Shown here: piece after piece, positions 1 through 11,286 of the stretch
How positions within the stretch are numbered: position 1 is the stretch's first letter
How the letters are laid out: each line of letters opens with the position of its first letter
NCBI RefSeq assembly: GCF_004327355.1
Contig: NZ_QJUM01000013.1
Span: forward strand, 62,001 to 126,000
Length of the DNA stretch: 64,000 bases
Reading direction: 5' to 3'
DNA from: Phytopseudomonas dryadis
GTDB taxonomy: Bacteria > Pseudomonadota > Gammaproteobacteria > Pseudomonadales > Pseudomonadaceae
Notes under the pieces: generated by a model
Seen by the model: the letters and a program-made list of their open reading frames with translations, nothing else
What the model was told of the DNA's origin: nothing
The model's database searches: none
Program-made: the position numbers and the translations under genes

Positions 1-1800
1 GCTGAAGAAGGCCAGGTAGTTGCCGGGGCGCTCGGCGAACTGCCGGGCCAGCAGGGCGGCGATGGGTGCCAGCGAGCGCTCGCGATCCTGGTAGCGGGTC
101 GACAGGTTGCTCACCGCGTGCACCTGCAGCTGTTCGGCCAGGAAGGGCGATTCGACGTCCAGCCAGGGCGTGTCCGCCGGCAGGCCGAGCAGGTCGGCAT
201 GGTAATGCGCCGGGCTCAGGGTGGCGGAGAACAGCGTGGTGCTATGGCTGGCTGCGAAGCGCGGGGCGAGAAAGGGCGCCGGCACGATATTGCGCAGACA
301 CAGGGTGCAATGGCTGCGCCCGCGCAGGGCCGGCTGCCGGCTGATGTCGAACAGCGAGTGCGGGCCGAAGGCTTCCGCCAGGCGGCAGAACAGCATGGCA
401 TCGAGGTAGAACTGCAACAGTTCGCCGTCGTTGCCGGTGGGCTGATCGGTCAGGTGGTCGGTGATGGCGCTGACCGCCTTCTGCAGCGCCATGAGCAACA
501 GGTCGGGCGGCAGCGGGTAGACCTGATAGGCCTCGTGCTGATCCTTGTGCAACTGGTTCCAGTGGCGGCTGACCCGCTCCAGCACGCTCTTCAGGCCCTT
601 GGGCGCGGCCCTGCGCATGGCTTCGAAGCGCGCCTGGTCGAGCTCCGCGGTGTACATGCTGCGCGCCCGCTCGATCAGGTTGTGGGCTTCGTCGACCAGC
701 AGGGTGACGCGCCACTCGTTGAGCTGGGTCAGGCTGTAGAGCAGGGCGCTCATGTCGAAGTAGTAGTTGTAATCGCAGACCACCACGTCGGCCCAGCGGC
801 TCAGTTCCTGGCTCAGGTAATAGGGGCAGACCTGATGGGCCCGGGCGACCTCGCGCAGCGCTGCCTGATCCAGCCAGCCGAGGTTGACCGCGGCCTGGCG
901 CGCCGCCGGCAGGCGGTCGTAGAAACCCTTGGCCAGCGGGCAGGATTCGCCGTGGCAGGCCTTGTCCGGGTGCTCGCAGGCCTTGTCGCGGGCGACATGC
1001 TCGAGCACCCGCAGGGGCATGCCTGGCTGCGTACTGCGCAGGCTTTCCAGGGCGTGCAGGGCCAGGCGCCGGCCGGGGGTCTTGGCGGTGAGGAAGAACA
1101 GCCGATCCAGGCGCTGCTCGGCAAAGGCCTTGAGCTGCGGGAACAGGGTGCCGAGGGTCTTGCCGATGCCGGTGGTGGCCTGGGCCATCAGGCAGTGGCC
1201 GTCGCGGGCGGCGCGGTACACCGATTCGGCCAGTTGCCGCTGGCCCAGGCGGAATTGCGCATGGGGAAACGCCAGGGTCCGCAGTGCTGCATCGCGGGCC
1301 AGGCGGTGGGCCTGTTCCTGCTCGGCCCAGGCGATGAAGCGAGTACATGACCGTTCGAAGAACTGGCGCAGTTGCGCAGCCGTGAAACGCTCGCGGAATG
1401 AGGTCTCCTTCTGCGTGATGACGTTGAAATAGACCACTGCCAGGTCGATTTCGTCGAGATCGCCGCTCTGGCACAGCAGCCAGCCATAGACCTTGGCCTG
1501 GGCCCAGTGCAACTGCCGGTGGTTGTCCGGGATGCGGGCGATATCGCCGCGGTGGGTCTTGATCTCTTCCAGCAGGTTTTCCCGCGGGTCGTAGCCGTCG
1601 GCGCGGCCGGCGACGCGCAACGACTGGAACTGGCCCAGCAGCGCTACTTCCGCCTGGTAATGGGCGCCGCGGCGGCTGACCACGGTGGCGTGTCCGGCCA
1701 TGCCTTCCTGGGCCGTGGGCGAGGGTGTGAAGCGCAGGTCGAGGTCGCCCACCTTGGCGGTGAATTCGCACAGCGCGCGCACCGCCACGCGGTAGCTCAA
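1..1800 (-). CDS. Cas4/RecB-like nuclease fused to Fe-S (DinG/Rad3-type) DNA helicase, C-terminus cut by window edge
   Basis: The visible 600 residues combine two activities. Residues about 60-110 look like a PD-(D/E)xK nuclease of the Cas4/RecB type: D68 in GRADGY, E79-I-K81, then a QxxxY motif at 101-105. From about residue 180 a superfamily 2 helicase follows: Walker A TTGIGKT at 209-215, four cysteines (C275, C282, C287, C325) placed as in XPD/DinG iron-sulfur domains, and DEAH at 370-373. The reading frame is open to base 1, so the C-terminal motor motifs are missing only because the window ends. The start is a TTG at 1800-1798 that overlaps the stop of the upstream FAN1 gene, which implies translational coupling. 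It probably unwinds and trims DNA during repair. The domain calls are from visible motifs; the substrate is inferred. Confidence 0.85.
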   Translation of the reverse strand, partial: MSYRVAVRALCEFTAKVGDLDLRFTPSPTAQEGMAGHATVVSRRGAHYQAEVALLGQFQSLRVAGRADGYDPRENLLEEIKTHRGDIARIPDNHRQLHWAQAKVYGWLLCQSGDLDEIDLAVVYFNVITQKETSFRERFTAAQLRQFFERSCTRFIAWAEQEQAHRLARDAALRTLAFPHAQFRLGQRQLAESVYRAARDGHCLMAQATTGIGKTLGTLFPQLKAFAEQRLDRLFFLTAKTPGRRLALHALESLRSTQPGMPLRVLEHVARDKACEHPDKACHGESCPLAKGFYDRLPAARQAAVNLGWLDQAALREVARAHQVCPYYLSQELSRWADVVVCDYNYYFDMSALLYSLTQLNEWRVTLLVDEAHNLIERARSMYTAELDQARFEAMRRAAPKGLKSVLERVSRHWNQLHKDQHEAYQVYPLPPDLLLMALQKAVSAITDHLTDQPTGNDGELLQFYLDAMLFCRLAEAFGPHSLFDISRQPALRGRSHCTLCLRNIVPAPFLAPRFAASHSTTLFSATLSPAHYHADLLGLPADTPWLDVESPFLAEQLQVHAVSNLSTRYQDRERSLAPIAALLARQFAERPGNYLAFFS

Positions 1801-3437
1801 GCGTCGGCCCACTGCACGTAGCAGACATCCACCTGCATGCCGTGTTCGGCGCAGAACGCCAGCCAGCGCCGCTGGTTGTCCTGCAGGCGGTCGCCGGGCC
1901 CCTTCACTTCGATCATGCGGTAGCGTTTTTCCCCGGGCCAGAACTGGATCAGGTCGGGCATGCCGGCGCGGTTCGCCTGGATATTGCCGAGCAGGCGCAG
2001 GAACCAGGCTTTCAGGTGGGCGGGCGGCAGGCAATCGAGGGCCTGTTCGAGCAGGGTTTCGCTGAGCACGCCCCAGTGCACGAAGGGCGACTGGATGCCG
2101 AACTTGTCCTGGTAGGTCTGGCGTATGCGCTGTGGGTAGGTGCCGTCGTCGAGTCGCGCCAGGCACTCGGCGAACAGCGGGGCGCGACGCCCATGGAAGT
2201 CCGCGGCGAGCAGGTCGGCGGGGCCGAACTGGAAGGGGTGGAAGAACGCGCCGGGCAGCGGGGCGAAGATCGCCGGCCAGCAGAGCAGGCCGAAGAGGCT
2301 GCAGATCAGGGTGTTCTCGACATAGTGAACCGGCGCATCGGCCTGCTGCAGGTGTTGCTGCACGGCGTGCTCCACGCCGAGCGCCGTTGCCCTGCTCAGC
2401 TGCAGGTCCAGGCGCGAGGCCGACGGGGTGCTGCGTTTGCCGGCTCGGGGCAGACCCAGCTGCCGGGTCAGGCGCACCAGGGCACGCTCGGCCAGTTGCA
2501 CTTCGCCATCGCTGCAAGGCGCGGCAAGCGTCTCGCGGGCCAGTTCATAGGCTTGCCGATACAGCCCGGCCCGTTCCAGCACGCGGATGCGGCGCTGGCG
2601 GGCGGCGCTGTAACCGCTGCCGGCATAGACGTGCAAGGCCAGATCGAACTCGCCGCTGCGCTCCAGATACTGGCCGATGCGAAACAGCAGCTTGGCCCGG
2701 CGTTCGGCGATGTAGGGGGTGGCATGCGGCTGCTCGCCGATCCGTTCGAGCACCTCGGCGATCGGCTCGCCGGCTTCGAAGGCCTCGCGGCAACGCTGCA
2801 GGTGCAGGTAGTCGTCGATGTCGCCACGGCAGCGCCAGGCGCGCGCGTCCCGGCTCAGTTCGACCTGCTCGTAGCGGAAGATGCCCAGGTCGCTGAGCAC
2901 GAATTCCGACCAGTCCTGGCGCAGGTTGCCGAAGAACATCAGGCGCAGGCGTTCGCACAGATCGTCGATGGTCAGGCTGTAGAGGCGGTCGTCGAGGTTC
3001 GCGCACCAGTTGGCGAAGGACTGCGTTTCGCTGCAGTGAGGCTGCAATTGCAGCAGCAGGTCGTCCTTGCGCGCGCGGCGGTCGCTGAGCCGGTCGGCGA
3101 AGTGAGCGACGATTTCGTCCTTGCGCAGCAGGGCCAGCAGTTCGTCCAGCGTCAGGGCGGCATCGTCGACGATCCAGCCCTGGTCGAGCAGCGCCAGGAC
3201 GGCCTGCCGGCAGCAGCCGATCTCTTCGTAGCCCAGTTTGCTGGCGCGAAAATGCACGCCCTTGCGCATGATCATGCGCACCAGCAGGGCCTGGGACGGT
3301 ACCTCGAGCGTGCCGAATGCCCGTACGAAGCCGTGCTCGCGTTCGTCCAGCAAGTCGGCATGGCGCTCGCCTATCCAGGCCAGTACCTTGTGGAAATTGT
3401 GCAGGTAGTAGAAGCGTGGATCGCTGGAGAGTGGCAT
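1797..3437 (-). CDS. fan1: FAN1-type structure-specific nuclease, VRR-NUC domain
   Basis: A 546-residue protein whose C-terminus carries a VRR-NUC PD-(D/E)xK active site: P494-D495, then E510-V-K512, followed by a conserved QxxQ-like stretch (LQDNQRRW). The long helical, TPR-like middle and N-terminal region matches the layout of bacterial FAN1 homologues. The family cuts 5' flaps and branched DNA and acts in interstrand crosslink repair; a P. aeruginosa homologue has been structurally characterised. The ATG at 3437 gives the normal family length. The gene is the first of a two-gene operon with the nuclease-helicase and has a LexA-like operator 18 bp upstream of its start codon, so damage-inducible expression is likely. 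Confidence 0.9.
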   Translation of the reverse strand: MPLSSDPRFYYLHNFHKVLAWIGERHADLLDEREHGFVRAFGTLEVPSQALLVRMIMRKGVHFRASKLGYEEIGCCRQAVLALLDQGWIVDDAALTLDELLALLRKDEIVAHFADRLSDRRARKDDLLLQLQPHCSETQSFANWCANLDDRLYSLTIDDLCERLRLMFFGNLRQDWSEFVLSDLGIFRYEQVELSRDARAWRCRGDIDDYLHLQRCREAFEAGEPIAEVLERIGEQPHATPYIAERRAKLLFRIGQYLERSGEFDLALHVYAGSGYSAARQRRIRVLERAGLYRQAYELARETLAAPCSDGEVQLAERALVRLTRQLGLPRAGKRSTPSASRLDLQLSRATALGVEHAVQQHLQQADAPVHYVENTLICSLFGLLCWPAIFAPLPGAFFHPFQFGPADLLAADFHGRRAPLFAECLARLDDGTYPQRIRQTYQDKFGIQSPFVHWGVLSETLLEQALDCLPPAHLKAWFLRLLGNIQANRAGMPDLIQFWPGEKRYRMIEVKGPGDRLQDNQRRWLAFCAEHGMQVDVCYVQWADA

Positions 3438-3454
3438 GCTGGCAGGGCTTTATA

Positions 3455-3470
3455 CTGTTCGTATATACAG
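3455..3470. promoter_or_regulatory. LexA (SOS) box
   Basis: CTGTTCGTATATACAG fits the CTG-N10-CAG LexA operator, with the typical TA-alternating centre and flanking TA on both sides. It lies immediately before the fan1 start codon, where LexA binding would block transcription or initiation. The divergent histidine kinase start is about 160 bp away, so control of fan1 and its partner is more likely than control of the kinase. Confidence 0.75.
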
Positions 3471-3633
3471 ATATCAGGCCGTTGCGCATCTGGCAACGGC
3501 CAAGGGATGGACGGCCACGGACCCTGGCGAGATTTTCCCGGGGACATCGCCGCAGCGGGAATCTGTGCTGTCAACGCGCAGGCTTATGGTTTTACACTGC
3601 ATCCCGACAGCCCCTTTCGCAGCCAAGGCGCCC

Positions 3634-4791
3634 ATGAGCCGCTCCGTTCCCCTATCCGTTGGCACGCTGCACGAACGCCACTACGAACTGCTGGTGCAGG
3701 CGGTCGTCGACTACGCCATTTTCATGCTCGATCTCGACGGTCATATCATTTCCTGGAACACGGGCGCCGAGCGGATCAAGGGCTATGCGGCAACAGAGGC
3801 GATCGGCCAGCACCTGTCGATCTTCTATAGCGAAGAGGATCTGCGGCAGCGCAAGCCCTGGATGCTGCTGGAAAAGGCCTTGCGCGACGGGCGTTCCCAG
3901 GATGAAGGCTGGCGCCTGCGCAAGGACGGCTCGCGGTTCTGGGCGCTGGTGGTCCTGGATGTGATTCACGACGCCGAGGGCCAGGTCATCGGGCTGGCCA
4001 AGATCACCCGCGACATCACCGAGCGTCACGAAGCCGATCTGCGTTACGACGCCCTGCGCGCGCAACTGTTCCAGGCGCAGAAACTCGAGGCCCTGGGCCA
4101 GCTCACCGGGGGCATGGCCCATGACTTCAACAATCTGCTGACCATCATCCTCAGTGCCGCCAAGCTTGCGGAGCGCACGCGGGATCCGCAGCGTCTCGCC
4201 GATCTGCTCGACAGCATCCGCGATGCCGGGGAGCGGGGCGCGCAGATGACCCAGCACCTGCTGACCTTCGCCCGCCGCGAGCGTCTGCCGAGCCAGCGCA
4301 TCGACCTCAACCGGCTGCTGCCCGAGGCGCGGATGTTCCTGGTGCAGGCGCTGCCCCGGGCGATGAGCCTGGAGATGGAGCTGGCGCCCGCGCTGCATCC
4401 GCTAGATGTCGACCCGAGCCAGTTGGAGATGGCCATGCTCAACCTGTTGCTCAATGCCCGTGATGCCATGCAGGACAGTGGTGTGGTGCATCTGCGCGCG
4501 CAGAACCGCCTGATGAGCGGCGAGTGGGACGACCTGCATGGCGAGTGCGTGCTGATTTCCGTCAGCGACCATGGCCCGGGGATCGACCCGGCGATCCAGG
4601 GGCGCCTGTTCGAGCCGTTCTTTACCACCAAGGAGGTGGGCAAGGGAACCGGTCTGGGGCTCAGCCAGGTCTATGGTTTCGTCCGCCAGGCGCAGGGTGG
4701 CGTACATGTCGAGAGCGTGCTCGGGCAGGGCACCACGGTGACCCTCTGTCTGCCCGCCGCGGAACGCGGGCAGACGAGCGACTGTACTTGA
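3634..4791 (+). CDS. PAS-domain sensor histidine kinase
   Basis: A cytoplasmic kinase of 385 residues with no membrane segment. A PAS domain spans about residues 18-132 (FMLDLDGHIISWN...AERIKGY, ending DITER). A HisKA segment follows, with phospho-acceptor H163 in GGMAHDFNN, then a HATPase domain with N-box NLLLNARDAM, G1 DHGPGID and a FEPFFTTK...GTGLGLS lid. There is no receiver domain. I chose the ATG at 3634 because the PAS domain begins soon after it; an in-frame upstream start at 3436 would add 66 unlikely residues overlapping the SOS-box region. The next genes encode a KaiC-like ATPase and a single-domain response regulator, so the kinase probably signals to that regulator. The ligand sensed by the PAS domain is unknown. 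Confidence 0.9.
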   Translation: MSRSVPLSVGTLHERHYELLVQAVVDYAIFMLDLDGHIISWNTGAERIKGYAATEAIGQHLSIFYSEEDLRQRKPWMLLEKALRDGRSQDEGWRLRKDGSRFWALVVLDVIHDAEGQVIGLAKITRDITERHEADLRYDALRAQLFQAQKLEALGQLTGGMAHDFNNLLTIILSAAKLAERTRDPQRLADLLDSIRDAGERGAQMTQHLLTFARRERLPSQRIDLNRLLPEARMFLVQALPRAMSLEMELAPALHPLDVDPSQLEMAMLNLLLNARDAMQDSGVVHLRAQNRLMSGEWDDLHGECVLISVSDHGPGIDPAIQGRLFEPFFTTKEVGKGTGLGLSQVYGFVRQAQGGVHVESVLGQGTTVTLCLPAAERGQTSDCT

Positions 4792-4897
4792 AAAGCCACA
4801 CCCCCTAGTATTCTCGCCCATCCGCTTTTTCTTTCAGCTGCCTACTGAGAAAAACGTCCCAATTCAGGGAATGATCGGGCCTTTGGGCCGTTGGATG

Positions 4898-4935
4898 TTC
4901 CCGCGCGGCTTGCGCTGAAACGTCAACAGACCCTA
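4898..4935 (+). repeat. solo right end of the 61.5-kb MITE
   Basis: The stretch around GCGGCTTGCGCTGAAACG and the following TCAACAGACCCTA matches the right terminus of the complete MITE at 61490-61787 and the fragment at 51982-52034. The rest of the element is absent. A CATAAT hexamer at 4947-4952 lies 18 bp after TCAACA (4923-4928) of the repeat, so the repeat may provide a weak -35 for the KaiC-like gene. The homology is visible; the promoter is inference. Confidence 0.7.
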
Positions 4936-4974
4936 GGCTACTTCCGCATAATTTTTATTGAGGCAGGCCAGCAC

Positions 4975-6417
4975 TTGGAACAGTTAAAACGCCTTGAAAG
5001 TGGGATCGAAGGGCTGGACGCTCTGTTGAAGGGCGGCCTGGTCGCCGGCGCATCCTACATCGTCCAGGGACGCCCCGGTTCGGGCAAGACCATCCTCGCC
5101 AACCAGATCGCCTTCAACCATGTGCGCGAGGGTGGCCGTGTCCTGGTCGGTACCCTGCTGGCCGAGTCCCATGAAAGGCTTTTCCAATATCTCTCCACCC
5201 TGAGCTTTTTCGACCCGAGCAAGGTCGGCGCCGAGATCCAGTTCGTCAGCGCCTTCGATACCCTGGAGAGCGAAGGGCTCGACGAGGTGGTCAAGCTGCT
5301 GCGGCGCGAGATCAGCCGGCAGAAGGCCACCCTGCTGATCGTCGACGGGCTGCTCAATGCCCGTTCGAAAGCGGAAACCCAGATCGATACCAAGAAGTTC
5401 ATTTCCGAGCTGCAGGGCCATGCGGCTTTCGCCGGTTGTACCGTGCTGTTCCTCACCAGCTCCCGGCTGGATGACGGCAGTCCGGAACACACCATGGTCG
5501 ACGGCGTGATCGAACTCGGCGAAGAGCTGTTCGGCGCCCGTTCGGTACGTCGCATCCATCTGCGCAAGACCCGTGGCAGCGGCGCCCTTTCCGGCCTGCA
5601 TGAATGCGAGATCACCGATCACGGACTGGTGGTTCACCCGCGTCTGGAAAGTCTCTACAGCCAACCGAGCCTGCCGGACAGCGACAGCATGAGGCGTATC
5701 GCCAGTGGCATCGACACCATGGACCGGCTGATCGGCGGCGGTTTGCCGGAGTCGTCGGTGACCCTGATCATGGGGCCGTCGGGTATCGGCAAGACCAGCC
5801 TCGGCCTGAACTTCCTCTCCCAGTCGACCCCCGAGGCGCCGGGGCTGCACTTCGGTTTCTACGAGACGCCACAGCGTCTGCGCTGGAAGGCGCACGCCAT
5901 CGGCATCGACATGCAGTCGATGGAGGATAGCGGCGCGCTGCACATCCTCTGGCAACCGACCACCGAAGGCCTGCTCGATGGGCTCGGTGCGCGCCTGATC
6001 AAGGCGGTCGAGGAGAAGGGCATCAAGCGCCTGCATATCGACAGCCTCGGCGGCATGGCACGGGTGGCCACCGGCACCTCGCGCCTGATCGAGTTCTTCA
6101 GTGCGCTGATGAGCCAGTTGCGCGCCATGGGGGTGACGGTATTCGCCACCTGGGAAATGCGCGATCTGTTCGCCGCCGAGATCAACGCGCCCGCGCCAGA
6201 GCTGTCGAGCATCGTCGACAACCTCATACTGATGCGCTTCGTGGAAATGGACTCTGAACTAAAGCGGTTGCTGTCCATCCTTAAAATGAGGGACAGTTTT
6301 TACGACTCCTCGCTTCTGGAAGTGGTCATCAATGATCATGGTATTGAACTAACCAAGGCCTTCAGACATGCAGCGGGTGTTTTATCGGGTACCGCTACGT
6401 CGGCTACTGACGCCTGA
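4975..6417 (+). CDS. KaiC-like double-RecA-domain ATPase (first copy)
   Basis: A tandem KaiC/RadA-type protein of about 480 residues. Domain I has the typical SGIEGLDALLKGGL entry, Walker A GRPGSGKT at 32-39 and a Walker B strand LLIVDGLL. Domain II begins SGIDTMDRLIGGGLP, with Walker A GPSGIGKT at 267-274 and Walker B LHIDSLGG. Canonical KaiC has a Glu-Glu pair after domain-I strand 2; here the equivalent region reads LLAESHE, and YETP in domain II. The start is uncertain. A TTG at 4891 would read through the repeat fragment (residues ARLALKRQQTL), so I prefer the TTG at 4975, which gives a family-like N-terminus. The response regulator follows 24 bp downstream. The role is probably ATP-dependent signalling with the adjacent kinases; no KaiA or KaiB is present. 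Confidence 0.85.
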   Translation: MEQLKRLESGIEGLDALLKGGLVAGASYIVQGRPGSGKTILANQIAFNHVREGGRVLVGTLLAESHERLFQYLSTLSFFDPSKVGAEIQFVSAFDTLESEGLDEVVKLLRREISRQKATLLIVDGLLNARSKAETQIDTKKFISELQGHAAFAGCTVLFLTSSRLDDGSPEHTMVDGVIELGEELFGARSVRRIHLRKTRGSGALSGLHECEITDHGLVVHPRLESLYSQPSLPDSDSMRRIASGIDTMDRLIGGGLPESSVTLIMGPSGIGKTSLGLNFLSQSTPEAPGLHFGFYETPQRLRWKAHAIGIDMQSMEDSGALHILWQPTTEGLLDGLGARLIKAVEEKGIKRLHIDSLGGMARVATGTSRLIEFFSALMSQLRAMGVTVFATWEMRDLFAAEINAPAPELSSIVDNLILMRFVEMDSELKRLLSILKMRDSFYDSSLLEVVINDHGIELTKAFRHAAGVLSGTATSATDA

Positions 6418-6441
6418 GCGGTTCGATCGGGCCTACGGACT

Positions 6442-6804
6442 ATGACGACCATCCTGATAGTCGACGACGAATATCTGATCGCGGATATTCTCGGCTATGC
6501 CATGGAGGACGAGGGCTACATGGTGGTCAAGGCGAGCAATGGCCGCAAAGGCCTGGAAGTGCTCGACCGTGAACGGCCCGAACTGATCATCACCGACTTC
6601 ATGATGCCGGTGATGGACGGGCTCGAGTTCGCCAAGGCCATCCGTGCCAGGCCCATGTCCGCCGATCTGCCGATCATCCTGATGAGTGGCGCGCAGGGCA
6701 GTGTCGGCCGTGCCAGTCCCGATCTGTTCGCCGCCGTGTTCGACAAGCCCTTCGATATCAACCAGGTCGTCGCCACGGTGAAGGCGCTGATCGGCCCGAG
6801 CTGA
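6442..6804 (+). CDS. single-domain (CheY-like) response regulator
   Basis: A 120-residue receiver domain and nothing else. The acidic pair D8-D9, phospho-acceptor D52 in IITDFMMPVMDG, the switch Ser in LMSG and Lys in FDKPF are all intact. No output domain is present, so it must act through protein-protein contact or as a phosphorelay intermediate. It sits between the two KaiC-like genes and is probably co-transcribed with the first. The two flanking histidine kinases are the obvious phosphodonors, and the KaiC-like proteins are possible targets; both points are inferred from position. Confidence 0.93.
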   Translation: MTTILIVDDEYLIADILGYAMEDEGYMVVKASNGRKGLEVLDRERPELIITDFMMPVMDGLEFAKAIRARPMSADLPIILMSGAQGSVGRASPDLFAAVFDKPFDINQVVATVKALIGPS

Positions 6805-6964
6805 TCCGTCCACTGCAGCCATGGGCTGTTCCCGTGTCGTGCTTCCCGCCCTGAGCCCTGTCGGCTTGCCCCATGGTTTTTCCTGAACGCCCGTCCGACC
6901 GCCATGGTCGAACGTCAGCTGGCATGTGTGCTCACCCATGCCTCTGTTCAGAAAAGGAATATCC

Positions 6965-8450
6965 ATGAGTGAAACCGCAGAACGGATTCCCTCTGGGAGT
7001 CAGGGACTGGACAGCATACTCGGCGGCGGTTTGCCGCCCAGTCGGCTGTATCTGCTCGAGGGATCGCCCGGCTCCGGCAAGACCACCCTGGCCCTGCAGT
7101 TTCTGCTGCAAGGCGTAGCCCGCGGCGAGCGCTGCCTGTATATCACCCTCTCGGAAACCAGCGAAGAGCTGCAGGCCGTGGCGGCCTCCCACGGCTGGTC
7201 GCTGCAGGGTATCGACCTGTTCGAGCTGGCCTCGGCCGAGGAGGTGCTGGGCGATGGCCGCGAGCAATCGATCCTGCATCCGTGGGAGGTGGAGCTGGGC
7301 GGCACCATCCGCCTGATCCAGAACGAAGTGGAACGTATCGCGCCGGCGCGGGTGGTGTTCGACAGCCTGTCGGAGTTGCGCCTGCTGGCCCAGGACTCGC
7401 TGCGCTATCGACGCCAGGTGCTGGCCTTGAAGCAGTTCTTCGCGCCGCGCCAGGCGACCGTGTTCCTGGTCGATGACCTGACGGGCAACAAGGGCGAGCG
7501 CGATGCCCACCTGCACAGTTTGTGTCATGGCGTCTTCACCCTGGAGCGCCTGACCCTGGATTTCGGCGCCGCCCGGCGGCGTCTGCAGGTTCAGAAACTG
7601 CGCGGCGTCGACTTCGCCGCGGGGCTGCACGATTTCGTCATCCGCAAGGGAGGGCTGCGGGTGTTTCCGCGCCTGGTGGCCGCGCAGCATCACGTCCCCT
7701 TCGACGGCAGCCCGGTTGCCAGCGGTATCGCCGGGCTGGATGCGTTGCTCGGTGGCGGGCCGTTGCGTGGCACCAGTACGCTGGTGACCGGCCCGGCCGG
7801 TTCGGGCAAGACCAGCCTGGCCCTGCAGTACCTCAACGCCGCCTGCCTGCGTGGCGAGCGCTGCACCCTCTACGAATTCGACGAGCGTATCGGCACCCTG
7901 CTGATCCGCTCACAAGCCATGGGCCTGCAGTTGCGCGAGCACATCGCCAGTGGCCTGCTGACGATTCGCCAGATCGATCCGGCCGAGGTCTCGCCCGGCG
8001 AGTTCGCCTGGCAGGTGCGTGAGGAGGTGGAGCGCAACGATTGCCGCCTGCTGGTGATCGACAGCCTGAGCGGTTACCTGGCGGCGATGCCTCAGGAGCA
8101 GCAACTGATCCTGCAGGTGCACGAGTTGCTCTCCTATCTCAGCCAGCGGGGCGTCAGCACCTTTCTGATCAACCCGCAGCACGGCCTGGTCGGCAGCATG
8201 TCGACGGGCAACCTGAATATTTCCTATGTCGCCGATGCGGTCGTGCTGCTGCGTTTCTTCGAGGCGCAGGGGCGTATTCGCAAGGCGGTGTCGATCATCA
8301 AGAACCGCAGTGGCCTGCATGAAGACAGCATCCGCGAGTTGCGCATCGACCGCCAGGGCGTGCGCGTCGGTGACGTCCTGGTGGATTTCAAGGGTGTGCT
8401 CAGCGGTACCCCCGAGTATCTGGGCAACGCTTTGCCGCTGATGGAAAACC

Positions 8451-8467
<17 letters not shown>
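6965..8467 (+). CDS. KaiC-like double-RecA-domain ATPase (second copy)
   Basis: A 500-residue protein with the same architecture as the first copy but clearly divergent. Domain I has SGSQGLDSILGGGLP, Walker A GSPGSGKT at 33-40 and Walker B RVVFDSLSELR. Domain II has SGIAGLDALLGGGPL, Walker A GPAGSGKT at 276-283 and Walker B LLVIDSLSGY. The second acidic position of each domain reads LSETSEE and YEFDERI. The ATG at 6965 has a good AAAAGGAA ribosome site and gives the expected N-terminus; the frame is open 13 codons further upstream without support. Its 3' end overlaps the start of the hybrid kinase by 17 bp, so the two are translationally coupled and likely work as a pair. Confidence 0.9.
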
Positions 8468-10529
<2,062 letters not shown>

Positions 10530-10548
10530 ACGCAGAATTGCCACATTC

Positions 10549-10777
10549 GTGTAGGAGCCGCGACCTCGCGGCGAATGGTGGCCACGCCACGGATTCTGCG
10601 GAATGGCCGCCATCGCATCGCGCCGGGGTCGACGCTCCTACACGGTTGGTGGTTTGCCGCGATCCTGTGGGAGCCGCGCCCTCGCGGCGAATGGCGGCCA
10701 CGCCACGGATTCTGCGGAATGGCCTCCATCGTATCGCGCCGGGGGCGACGCGCCTGCACGGTCGGTGGTTTGCCGGC
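10549..10777. repeat. two tandem REPIN units
   Basis: Two direct copies of about 117 bp begin at 10549 and about 10665. Each starts with a REP-like hairpin (GGAGCCGCGACCTCGCGGCGAA) and ends with an inverted partner; in unit 1 the outer ends GTGTAGGAGC and GCTCCTACAC are complementary. The interior contains GGCCACGCCACGGATTCTGC in both copies. A third copy, inverted, is at 43709-43819. The repeat lies just after the hybrid kinase stop and may stabilise or end its transcript. Quoted motifs are partial. Confidence 0.8.
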
Positions 10778-11286
10778 TAATGAGGTCGGGGGCAATTCGC
10801 TGCGCGTCGAGCCGATACTGACTTGCTGTTCCCGCCGTATGTCATGACACTCACGAAGTTACGCCATCTGTGCGCCAGTTCGCATTGATATCACTTTGAC
10901 AGCCATCGTCCCGCAACTTTTTCCGCATAAAGCTGGCCGGCGTGGAATCAAAGTGCTGCGCCGTAGTCCTAACTCCTGACAATAAGCAGCGGTATCAGCA
11001 CAGCCGTCCGGATTCTTGGAGTATCAGTATGGAAGTCGATTCGTTTGCCCTCTCTGCAGGCATGTCCATGGTGGCCAGCAGCAGGCAGACGAGGCGCTCC
11101 CCGCGGTACCGATAGCCGGGATTTCCGCTGTCCGCGCCACGTATGGCGGGCGTTGCCCTGCGCATACGCAGTCACACTCCATTATCGAGTCGTGGCCACT
11201 CACTGCCTGCACATATCCATTCAATATCATTGTGCCGCCATGATGATGCGGGGGAGATATTAACCATTGAACGGTAATTACAGCCT
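10778..11286. other. intergenic region upstream of polysaccharide genes, no gene recognised
   Basis: About 500 bp with only short, low-quality frames on both strands. Composition is less GC-rich towards 10850-11280. It must contain the promoter for the nitroreductase-flippase-pyruvyl transferase set. I see a TTGACA-like hexamer near 10900 but no convincing partner -10, so no promoter is called. Confidence 0.5.

Noticed and set aside
118..1350. Long antisense frames (e.g. 118-1350, 1842-3830, 16065-17651, 29537-31759, 56445-58382)
   Set aside because: They lie opposite well-supported genes, have no recognisable domains and show the Gln/Val/Ala-rich make-up typical of GC-rich shadow frames.
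4891..4974. Upstream TTG start for the first KaiC-like gene
   Set aside because: It would translate a repeat fragment; the KaiC-type N-terminus begins at the TTG at 4975.
10890..10960. Possible sigma-70 or sigma-54 promoter
   Set aside because: The -10 or -12 element is out of register.
10985..11000. GCAGCGGTATCAG resembling an ops core
   Set aside because: Only GCGGTA matches; the T run and flanks are missing.
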